This document shows positions 1 through 6,188 of a stretch of DNA of 6,437 bases, in pieces. The notes beneath the pieces were generated by a model. The model saw only the letters and a program-made list of their open reading frames with translations, had not been told where the DNA came from and did no database searches. The stretch spans positions 1 to 6,437 of the forward strand of contig JANYEO010000047.1 in the NCBI GenBank assembly GCA_025363025.1, given 5' to 3'. The position numbers and the translations under genes are program-made. This DNA comes from Opitutia bacterium (lineage in GTDB: Bacteria > Verrucomicrobiota > Verrucomicrobiia > Opitutales > JANYEO01). Each line of letters starts with the position of its first letter. The stretch's first letter is position 1.

Positions 1-298
1 CTGATATAGTGAAATAATTTACTAATCAACATGCTTGACTCTTTGGTTTATTTCTGTATCTATCTGAATATTGTTTTATTTAAAAACAAAAAAACAACCA
101 CATTGACGTTAAATATCATGGACAGAGGACCTAAGAAATATTTTATATGGCTTTAGATTTGTCGGCTTGTTGGGTCCTTAATTTTACACTTAAAAAATTA
201 GAAGATGCCAACATTCGGCCTTTTTTAGCTCTTTGCCTATATTTTTCAGCATTTAGTGTTTATTATTTAAAAAAATAAAAATAAAATGCTTAATTAAC
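1..298. other. AT-rich upstream intergenic region, no supported gene
   Basis: This stretch is strongly AT-rich, with A and T runs, and holds no reading frame that looks like a gene. The longest ATG-started frame I found is a 43-codon plus-strand frame at 147-278. It has no ribosome binding site at a usable distance and is treated as chance. An A/T-only inverted repeat lies at 71-89 (TTGTTTT/AAAACAA). A weak promoter-like pair, TTGACT at 35-40 and TATCTA at 57-62, is present but matches the -10 consensus poorly. The AT richness fits a long 5' regulatory region for the large gene that follows. Confidence 0.5.
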
Positions 299-326
299 TT
301 GACTTTTACTAAAGATTAACTATTTT
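299..326 (+). promoter_or_regulatory. Candidate sigma70-type promoter just before the large gene
   Basis: A TTGACT hexamer at 299-304 matches the -35 consensus at five of six positions. It is followed after 16 bases by TATTTT at 321-326, which matches the -10 consensus at four of six. Transcription would then begin near 333, immediately before the ATG at 334, giving a leaderless or almost leaderless mRNA. This agrees with the lack of a Shine-Dalgarno sequence before that ATG. In AT-rich DNA such matches also arise by chance, so this is a candidate only. Confidence 0.35.
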
Positions 327-333
327 GCCCATT

Positions 334-3300
334 ATGTTTCGATTTATAACCATATCATTGTTTTCCGCACTTACGTTGAATGCTGTTTTGCATGCTGAAA
401 GTGATTGCAGAGAAATGCACGTTGTTTTTGCTGCTAATAACGAGCAATATTTAGAAGGGGCTATGGTAGCTGCTGCATCTGTTTTAAATTATGCCTCTGC
501 TGGTGATTTTTATAATTTCTACATTTATACAACTGAAAAGTTAGCAGTGGAAGGATTAGCTGCTCCCTCTAAAGAAACATTGGAAAATTTACGGGAGCAG
601 TATCGGGATCAATGTAAGATTGATGTACTGCCCATTGAGACGCTAGAAGAGGCAGAATGTATCATTCCAAGGAAATGTATGAATCTAAGGAAATGGGGCA
701 TTGCAGGGGTTTTGCGCATAGCTTTACCTCGCCTCTTACCATCAATAGATAGAGTAATTTACATGGACTGCGATATGGTTGCAGTGAAGGATTTGCGCGT
801 CATTGATGATTTATTAAGCGATCATGATGAATATGCGATTTCAGGTATTATAGATATTGGAGCCAGTTCAGCTGTTGGTACGTTATGTACAGAGTATAAC
901 CAATGTGATTTTGCGGAAAACGAGTATATTAATAGTGGGCTACTAGTTATGAATTTAAAGCGCCTTCGACAAGAGGGATTTAGTTCAAGTGTTTTTAGCT
1001 GGCTTGAGAATCACGAGGCTGAATATCCAGATCAAGATGCCTTAAATATGGCTTATAAGGGAAAGATTTTAGTTCATGATAGCACGTATGCTTGGCCCAG
1101 TTGCTTTAGTGATGCGCCAGAGAATATTGCTATCGTACACTTTTTGGCAGAACATAAGCCCTGGAAAAAAGGTCATTATTCAAATATTTACAAGCGATAC
1201 CTTGATTCAGCTCCATTTTTGTCTCCAAGCAAGCATTTTCTTCTTAGTAATGCGGCCAGTGGTAACGCTCAAGCTTTGAGTGATTTCATTAAAGGCAAGG
1301 TTGTGGATGTTGAAGTACGCGATGAAAATGGCTGTACCCCGCTATTATTGGCTGCTAAATCTAATGCAGTCGAAGTTGTTGAACTCCTGGCAGCTTATGG
1401 CGCTGAATTAAACGTTCGAGACCCGCATGGGCGAACTCCCCTTATCATAGCAACTGAAAATAATTGTTATGATAGCATAAAGATTTTAATGGAACATGGA
1501 GCTAACGTTCATTTGATAGACAACGATGGATGGACTGTTAATTCTTGGGCACAGCTTCCAGGGAACGTAGCGATAAGGGATTTATTAGAATCTTGTAATC
1601 CTGAATTAACTGATTCGAGCCTTTTGTTTGAGGCTTGTGAAAAAGGCTTTACAGAAAGGGTTAAAGTTCTTCTTCAACATTCTATTAATGTGAATGCCGC
1701 GAATGAGAAACACTTAACGCCACTCATCATAGCCGCCAAGAATGGTCATATAGATATTGTCCAACTACTCTTAGACAAGGGGGCAGATAGTAGTTTAACG
1801 GATGGAGGAACCTGGACGGCTTTAGAATGGGCAAAGTACCCAAAAATTGCCAACTTTATCCTTGCTAGTCGCTTAAAAAGTGACTTAGCGGGGACTTTTG
1901 TACGCACAGCGGGCCATGGACTTACCCAGAAAATTCAAGCTTTGTTAGACACCGGAATTGATATTAATGTACGGGATAACAATAATATAACCGCCTTGAT
2001 TGCGGCTGCGCAAAATGGCCATGCAGATGCGGTTAACGTATTGCTAAATAATGGGGCCGATGTTAGCCTTACGGATGGCGGCACTTGGAGGGCCTTCGAA
2101 TGGGCCATTATTAACCGGCATCAAGCCGTCGTGGATCTATTGTCCAAAGCAGACAAGTCAAACAATCTTAGCAGCGCTTTTGTACAAGTTATCGGTAATG
2201 GATTTCATGAAGCCCTAGCCGCTTTTATAGATGCAGGAGTGGATATTAATGCGCGAGATCATAATAATATGACCGCTCTGATTATGGCCGCACAAAATGG
2301 CCATGTAGATGCGGTTAACGTATTGCTAAATAATGGGGCCGATGTTAGCCTTACGGATGGCGGCACTTGGAGGGCCTTTGAATGGGCCATTATTAACCGG
2401 CATCAAGCCGCTGTGGATTTATTATCCAAAGCAGACAAATCAAATAATCTTAACAGCGCTTTTGTACAGGTTATCGGCAATGGGTTTCATCAAGCCCTAG
2501 CCGCTTTTTTAGAGGCTGGAGCTGATATTAATGCTCGGGATAATAATAATATGACCGCCCTGATTATGGCCGCGAAAAATGGCCATATAGATGCGGTTAA
2601 GGCGTTAATAGCTAATGAGGCCGATGTTAGCCTTACAGACGGAACAGACCCCAGCCTTACGGATGGCGGCACTTGGACAGCTTTGGAGTGGGCAAATTTA
2701 TCAAAAAACACGCAGATTGCTGAGCTCATTCACCAAAAACGAATAGGCGCATCAACCGGGGGCGTAAGCATTGAAAGCCAGCACCATTACATAAAATCGC
2801 CTTTGCGCTTTACTGAACTTGAGGCAATACGCTCTGTGGGGCTTGGAATTAGCGGGGCAAAAATTTATCAAGATAACGAGGGCCAACAATGGTTTGCTAA
2901 ATCTTTAGATAGTCAAAGCATTATCAATAGTTATGTTGCTAGCTTGCTTTTAGCACAGTTAACAAAAGGGACAGAACTAGAGGGAAGCACTTTAGATATA
3001 AGGCTCTTCAGTGATAAGGTTAATATGATTGCCTCGAAGGCACTTCCTAACTTTGTGCAGGAGCATTTAGCGACAGATCTTCCGATTAAAGGCAAGGCGT
3101 TAGAGAGATTATTGGCCCGTATATTAAAACTTGAAGACCGACATGAATGGAACCTGGGGTATCTCACTTTTCCGGATAAATGGGTGCCTCTGATGCTCGA
3201 CTTAGATGTATCTTTTACCCATAAAGTTCAAAATTCAAATCAGTGTATATACAATAGGCCTGATAATGCAAAATGGGCCGTTAGCTTTCGACTGGAGGCC

Positions 3301-4245
3301 ATGCAATCCGATGAGTTCCTTTATTTTAAGCACTTGCATAGCTTGTCCATGGATGATTTAGAGGCGACGGTACACGCTGCTTTTGCTGATTTGCGGGCTT
3401 CTAAGGTTTTGTTACCTTCTAATGAACATCAATATAAGCATATAATTAATAATTTAAAGGCTGCTTATGATGGCTTGAAAGTACTAGGGCTTTTACATTC
3501 ACCTGAAGTTGAGCAACTAGTGGACCTTGCATCAATCACAGCCTTTCTGGAGAAGCATCCGGAGATTCAGCATTGGCAGCCATGGAGTCTTGATTGCGAG
3601 AAAATAGCAATGACTCAAGGAACAACCTTAGAAGCTGTTCAACTATTCCTAAAAGCCTTTTTGATAAAAAATGCAATTGAGCAAGGGAAGGGGCATAACA
3701 TTGACCAAAGCTTAAAGGCGTGGGAGTTAACTAATCCAGATGATCTCGGAAATTTAATTGCAATCACCCTTCAAGTGGGGAACAAGAAGGCGATAGATGG
3801 CCTTGCTGAAATTTTAGAAGAAGCCCCTTTTCGCAAAATGTTTTCACAGTATAGCCACAAGAATGCCAAGCTTATGGGGCAGCAGATCTTAATAGCTGCC
3901 ATTAAGCGAAATGAGCCTAAGTTTGTGCAATTCGCCATCGATAAGTTGCATGCAGATAAGAACTTACAGGATAAAAATGGGAATTCACCTCTAATTTTAG
4001 CCGAATCAGCAGGCAGCCTCCAGATAGTAAATTTGCTTTTGGATTATAAGGTAGATGTTAATAAGCAAAATCAACATGGTGACACGGCTTTAATATTGGC
4101 TGTTAAGCATCGGCAGGCGAGCATCGCTTCACGGCTACAAGAATCTGGAGCGGATGTGAGTATTAAAAATATCTGGGGTGAAACAGCTGCTGCAGCGGCT
4201 AAGATTCTCGAAGGTAACGCCAAAGCAGTAAAATTATTGCAATAA
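334..4245 (+). CDS. Secreted GT8 glycosyltransferase / ankyrin-repeat / kinase-like fusion protein
   Basis: Residues are numbered from a TTG at 325; the ATG I prefer is residue 4 and starts a clean signal peptide (MFRFITISLF..., likely cut after HA at 23-24). Residues 30-297 form a GT8 sugar transferase, which uses a nucleotide-sugar donor and Mn2+. Visible are the metal-binding DCD (148-150), NSGLLVMNL (203-211), PDQDALN (235-241) and the C-terminal HF...KPW (272-280). Residues 303-425 are ankyrin repeats, and 431-808 are four super-repeats of about three ankyrin units each. Residues 825-965 look like an atypical kinase core: G-rich loop GLGISGAKIY (839-848), Lys859, hinge-like IASKALPNF (902-910), DRHEWN (938-943) and LDLD (958-961). 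Residues 1184-1306 are ankyrin again. No Shine-Dalgarno sequence precedes either start. The gene stands alone on its strand. The GT8 and ankyrin calls are firm, the kinase call is inference, and a role as a host-directed effector is a guess from architecture. Confidence 0.93.
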   Translation: MFRFITISLFSALTLNAVLHAESDCREMHVVFAANNEQYLEGAMVAAASVLNYASAGDFYNFYIYTTEKLAVEGLAAPSKETLENLREQYRDQCKIDVLPIETLEEAECIIPRKCMNLRKWGIAGVLRIALPRLLPSIDRVIYMDCDMVAVKDLRVIDDLLSDHDEYAISGIIDIGASSAVGTLCTEYNQCDFAENEYINSGLLVMNLKRLRQEGFSSSVFSWLENHEAEYPDQDALNMAYKGKILVHDSTYAWPSCFSDAPENIAIVHFLAEHKPWKKGHYSNIYKRYLDSAPFLSPSKHFLLSNAASGNAQALSDFIKGKVVDVEVRDENGCTPLLLAAKSNAVEVVELLAAYGAELNVRDPHGRTPLIIATENNCYDSIKILMEHGANVHLIDNDGWTVNSWAQLPGNVAIRDLLESCNPELTDSSLLFEACEKGFTERVKVLLQHSINVNAANEKHLTPLIIAAKNGHIDIVQLLLDKGADSSLTDGGTWTALEWAKYPKIANFILASRLKSDLAGTFVRTAGHGLTQKIQALLDTGIDINVRDNNNITALIAAAQNGHADAVNVLLNNGADVSLTDGGTWRAFEWAIINRHQAVVDLLSKADKSNNLSSAFVQVIGNGFHEALAAFIDAGVDINARDHNNMTALIMAAQNGHVDAVNVLLNNGADVSLTDGGTWRAFEWAIINRHQAAVDLLSKADKSNNLNSAFVQVIGNGFHQALAAFLEAGADINARDNNNMTALIMAAKNGHIDAVKALIANEADVSLTDGTDPSLTDGGTWTALEWANLSKNTQIAELIHQKRIGASTGGVSIESQHHYIKSPLRFTELEAIRSVGLGISGAKIYQDNEGQQWFAKSLDSQSIINSYVASLLLAQLTKGTELEGSTLDIRLFSDKVNMIASKALPNFVQEHLATDLPIKGKALERLLARILKLEDRHEWNLGYLTFPDKWVPLMLDLDVSFTHKVQNSNQCIYNRPDNAKWAVSFRLEAMQSDEFLYFKHLHSLSMDDLEATVHAAFADLRASKVLLPSNEHQYKHIINNLKAAYDGLKVLGLLHSPEVEQLVDLASITAFLEKHPEIQHWQPWSLDCEKIAMTQGTTLEAVQLFLKAFLIKNAIEQGKGHNIDQSLKAWELTNPDDLGNLIAITLQVGNKKAIDGLAEILEEAPFRKMFSQYSHKNAKLMGQQILIAAIKRNEPKFVQFAIDKLHADKNLQDKNGNSPLILAESAGSLQIVNLLLDYKVDVNKQNQHGDTALILAVKHRQASIASRLQESGADVSIKNIWGETAAAAAKILEGNAKAVKLLQ
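412..1215 (+). other. GT8 glycosyltransferase domain (residues 30-297)
   Basis: The domain follows the LgtC/GT8 order. It starts with a first Rossmann strand HVVFAANNEQYLEGAMVAAASV, then YMDCDMVAV carrying the DxD metal and nucleotide site, then YINSGLLVMNLKRLR, PDQDALNMAY and finally IVHFLAEHKPWKKG. The last histidine and lysine (272 and 278) keep the six-residue spacing of the LgtC diphosphate-binding pair. Two family positions differ: Asn stands where LgtC has the first nucleotide-binding Asp, and Ala275 stands where LgtC has Gly in H-x-x-G. The domain is complete in length. Members usually transfer glucose or galactose to lipopolysaccharide in the cytoplasm, so the N-terminal signal peptide here is atypical. 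Donor and acceptor cannot be read from sequence. Confidence 0.88.
1615..2748 (+). repeat. Four tandem ~282-bp super-repeats encoding ankyrin units
   Basis: Four consecutive units encode residues 431-521, 522-615, 616-709 and 710-808, at nucleotides 1615-1887, 1888-2169, 2170-2451 and 2452-2748. Each unit holds two standard ankyrin repeats and one variant carrying DGGTW.A.EWA. Units 2 and 3 have a period of exactly 282 bases (94 residues). They share an exact 68-base run (2029-2096 and 2311-2378), with further near-identity up to the next unit. Unit 1 is more diverged. Unit 4 is longer because of an 8-residue insertion. The near-identity points to recent duplication or gene conversion within the gene. 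Confidence 0.9.
2629..2666 (+). repeat. 24-base in-frame micro-duplication inside the fourth ankyrin unit
   Basis: AGCCTTACAGACGG at 2629-2642 recurs as AGCCTTACGGATGG at 2653-2666, a shift of 24 bases. This adds eight residues and turns the usual SLTDGG into SLTDGTDPSLTDGG (769-782). The other three super-repeats lack it. It probably lengthens a beta-hairpin loop between ankyrin units. Confidence 0.75.
2797..3219 (+). other. Atypical kinase-like (HipA/PI-kinase-type) core, residues 825-965
   Basis: The order of elements matches a kinase-fold core: a glycine-rich loop GLGISGAKIY followed by a turn DNEGQQ and a lysine in WFAK (859), a helix-like segment NSYVASLLLAQL, a hinge-like MIASKALPNF, then DRHEWNLGY and, after a short strand and turn, LMLDLDVSF. 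DRHxxN followed by a D-x-D-like motif is the pattern of the catalytic and metal-binding residues in PI-kinase and HipA-type folds. The helix residue usually filled by Glu appears to be Ser869, so activity is uncertain. The residues after the core (970-1180) look helical and are not assigned. I assign this from motif order only; a structure-based search is needed to settle it. Confidence 0.5.
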
Positions 4246-4289
4246 ACGCCAATTCAAGTATGAAGTGCGACGCCCTATAAAGTAGCAAA

Positions 4290-4351
4290 GGGTTAAGTAA
4301 CTGAGATGATTATTGTTGGGAAAGACAATAAGCATCTCAGTTACTTAACCC
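4290..4351. repeat. Long near-perfect hairpin downstream of the large gene
   Basis: GGGTTAAGTAACTGAGATG (4290-4308) is exactly complementary to CATCTCAGTTACTTAACCC (4333-4351), a 19-bp stem. After one A/G mismatch the pairing resumes for 7 bp (4310-4316 with 4325-4331), leaving an 8-base loop. It begins 44 bases after the stop codon of the large gene, so it may act as a transcription terminator or protect the mRNA 3' end. There is no T-run on either side, so it is not a classic Rho-independent terminator. A palindromic repeat element or a very small mobile element are alternatives. I see no flanking target-site duplication. Confidence 0.7.
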
Positions 4352-4812
4352 AACTGGAATGAGGGGAATATTATAATTCGAAATATCGATACATTTTAGA
4401 CACATTCTATAGCCCAATTTATAGAGGGATTGTATAGTCTGGTGAAATTCGAGTCAACCAGCAAGGGGCAGCAATGCGATTGCATGTTCAAATCCACTAA
4501 CTAAAGAGTATTTTTTGGAGGGCTTGCTGCGATATTTTCCACTGGGCATAACTGTATGCATCTTATTTCTGTTTATAATTCGCAAGCCATTTCAAAATCA
4601 ACGACTTGTGAATTTAGCATGAAGTTCGGCCACGAAAGCCGAGTTATTCTGAGAAATCCGTTAGGTGGAGGATACGGTTGAATAGTTAAGCGTGAGCTTA
4701 GGTTAACTTAAGTCTATATTTTAGGGCATAAACAGGCTAAGGCCTGCTATAGGATTGTCTCCCGGAGGGGATTTATTCTTCATAAATAGGCCAATATGAG
4801 TAGCACTTGATC
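4352..4812. other. Gene-poor stretch with several small hairpins; possible structured RNA or old mobile-element end
   Basis: No frame here is convincing. From about 4517 on there are several short stems: GGCTTGC (4521-4527) with GCAAGCC about 55 bases later; an 8-bp stem at 4623-4645 around CGGC/GCCG with loop CACGAAA; CCGT/ACGG (4658-4677); AGTTAA...TTAACT (4684-4708) enclosing a GTGA tetraloop hairpin; CAGGC/GCCTG (4733-4746); and TCTCC/GGGGA (4758-4771) followed by TTTATTCTT, which could end a transcript on the plus strand. A frame on each strand is open for 40 to 55 codons, but neither has a start with a ribosome binding site. A stretch open on both strands with many stems could be a noncoding RNA or a decayed IS end; I cannot name it. 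Confidence 0.3.
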
Positions 4813-5302
4813 TGAACTGACCCCCATGGACTGGACAGTTTTAAGGCTTAGAAATGCGAGTAAAGCTTAACTGCCCTGGAAACTTTTTCTATGAAAAAGG
4901 CTTTGGGTGAATGGGGTCAAGGTCATTGTTAAATGAAATACCCGCAAGCCCCGTTGGGGAAATTGAGGGCTCGCAGTAGAAGTCATTTGGTTTCGCATAA
5001 TCAAGGGCTTGATGAGGTCTCGTATGGTTGTAATGGTGAATGTATTTCCCGAGGCCTTCGCGGGCTTCAGAGACGCTTGAATAATGGCGCAAATGGGTAT
5101 CTTCACATTTGACGGACCTCCAAAAACGCTCGATGCGGACGTTATCAATGCAACGGCCAATACCCGTATGACTAACTTTAACCCCAGCATTTGTGAGGGT
5201 TTCAAGCCAAGCGTTACTCGTAAACTGACTGCCTTGATCCATATTCATAAAATCAGGCGTACCCTTCAGAAGCGCTTGGTTAAAGGCTTCTAGAGCATGG
5301 CC
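4813..5302 (-). mobile_element. 3' remnant of an IS3-family insertion sequence
   Basis: The left end, TGAACTGACCCCCATGGAC from 4813, looks like the terminal inverted repeat of IS3-family elements (TG..CTGACCCCC core). It is followed at the expected short distance by the end of a minus-strand IS3-type transposase gene. Going right, recognisable transposase sequence stops near 5302. The first half of the transposase, any orfA and the other terminal repeat are missing, so under half of a normal IS3 element remains. It cannot move by itself. Confidence 0.75.
4889..5302 (-). pseudogene. IS3-family transposase, C-terminal fragment (rve/integrase core)
   Basis: The frame starts at GHALEAFNQALLKG next to the junction with the neighbouring gene and ends at TAG 4889-4891. 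It holds the second catalytic Asp in MNMDQGSQFTS and the catalytic Glu in NVRIERFWRSVK, 35 residues apart as in the DD(35)E triad of the IS3 family. The YNHTRPHQALDY tail is also typical. The first catalytic Asp and the DNA-binding N-terminus are absent. An ATG at 5248 would give a 119-residue product, but the homologous sequence clearly continues upstream of it, and the frame hits a stop just beyond the junction. It is therefore a truncated, inactive gene. Confidence 0.85.
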
Positions 5303-6188
5303 CCCCCTCCATTGTAATCGCTAATTTTTCATCTCCTTCTAAATGTAGTTTATAGACATCACGATTGTACTCACTAGAAAACTCTTTCTGAAAAACATAT
5401 TTTAATGTATTGCCAGAAGCTTTCCCGAAATCTTTCAAGGAGCCCTCCTTATTTAACTTATAAGTCATTCCAGTAGCATGAAACTCATCTACAACAGTTG
5501 CTTGATTATTCTCAAATGCAATCTTAATATTTTGGCTAGTCCGGCTAGTTCCCGAATCACCAAAACCACGATCATCACCCTCCCAAAGGCCAGTGCCTGG
5601 AATAGAAGTGAAAGAACTTAAAAGATCTAACACCTTCGCTGCGATAAAGGTATTCATTCGAATATTAATTGTACGAATGCCGCTACGACCAGATAATCCG
5701 AAATCCACTCCGAGAATCGCTTCTTTAAAGAAGCTTTCAACACTTTGGGTCTGTGTGAAGTGGTTACCATTTTCAACCGTATCGATGCGTAGAGAACTAG
5801 CTTCAGGCAAAAAGGTAACATTCACTTCTCCATTTTGAGGTGATTTAAAACCATTATAAGTCTCTAAATCTTTAAGCTTAATAACCCCTGCCCCTTCAAC
5901 GAATGAACCGCTTGAACTCACCCAACTCCCCTTATGTGCTAAATACGCGACCCCCGATTCATCGGTAAACACAGCCGCATCGCCCTGCCATGAGTCACCA
6001 AGTAGCGATTCAACTATAGCTTGTGGTTCAGTGCGTTCATCTGCATTTATATTTTCTACGTCATCTGTTTCTTCATTTAATGCATGAAAAGATGCTGCAT
6101 CTTCAACGTGCGCTTCAACCACTTCTTTTTTAATGCTGGGTATTTGACTGAGCAATGTTGCAACTTGTTGCTCAAACGCTTCACCCAT
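5280..6188 (-). CDS. Hypothetical protein, probably a fragment caught between two IS remnants
   Basis: I do not recognise this protein. From ATG 6188 it would have 302 residues. An in-frame ATG at 6221 adds eleven residues that lie in the tail of the neighbouring IS630 element, so I prefer 6188; the true start may have been lost. The N-terminal part is acidic and probably disordered (about residues 20-56). The rest alternates Gly-rich turns with short strands, suggesting a beta-rich, possibly surface or secreted domain. A TFI...GDDRGF...TSRTSQ pattern (about 180-219) is its most distinctive stretch; it vaguely recalls DUF3238-like extracellular domains, which I could not verify. No signal peptide or membrane segment is visible. 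The last eight or so residues (GGPCSRSL) come from IS3 sequence read out of frame, so the natural C-terminus is missing. No ribosome binding site precedes 6188. Confidence 0.6.
   Translation of the reverse strand: MGEAFEQQVATLLSQIPSIKKEVVEAHVEDAASFHALNEETDDVENINADERTEPQAIVESLLGDSWQGDAAVFTDESGVAYLAHKGSWVSSSGSFVEGAGVIKLKDLETYNGFKSPQNGEVNVTFLPEASSLRIDTVENGNHFTQTQSVESFFKEAILGVDFGLSGRSGIRTINIRMNTFIAAKVLDLLSSFTSIPGTGLWEGDDRGFGDSGTSRTSQNIKIAFENNQATVVDEFHATGMTYKLNKEGSLKDFGKASGNTLKYVFQKEFSSEYNRDVYKLHLEGDEKLAITMEGGPCSRSL

Noticed and set aside
71..89. TTGTTTT/AAAACAA inverted repeat as a terminator
   Set aside because: The stem has only one G-C pair and no following T-run, so it is expected by chance in this composition.
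147..278. A 43-codon ATG frame on the plus strand with a hydrophobic C-terminal half (RPFLALCLYFSAFSVYYLKK)
   Set aside because: The nearest purine-rich stretch (124-128) is too far from the ATG to act as a ribosome binding site, and such hydrophobic frames arise easily in AT-rich DNA.
325..333. TTG at 325 as the start of the large gene
   Set aside because: It adds only three residues, lies inside the likely -10 hexamer and has no better ribosome binding site than the ATG at 334, which begins the signal peptide cleanly.
1076..1279. Frame inside the GT8 coding region, and antisense frames at 2490-2729 and 2931-3167
   Set aside because: They overlap a long, well-supported gene and their sequences are low-complexity mirror images of it.
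4436..4495. tRNA-like bits (TTCAAATCC, CTGGT...ACCAG)
   Set aside because: The arms around the T-loop-like sequence do not pair and no cloverleaf can be drawn, so it is not a tRNA gene.
4556..4681. Small plus-strand ORF of 41 codons from ATG 4556
   Set aside because: There is no ribosome binding site before the ATG (the GGAGG at 4517-4521 is too far), and the opposite strand is equally open. Kept only as part of the hairpin-rich segment.
4867..5205. Minus-strand 112-codon frame overlapping the IS3 transposase
   Set aside because: It is in a different frame from the transposase fragment, which carries the catalytic motifs, so it is a shadow frame.
5084..5293. Plus-strand frame across the IS3 remnant, and the similar one at 5593-5838
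   Set aside because: Both are antisense to better-supported minus-strand coding sequence and show no recognisable motif.
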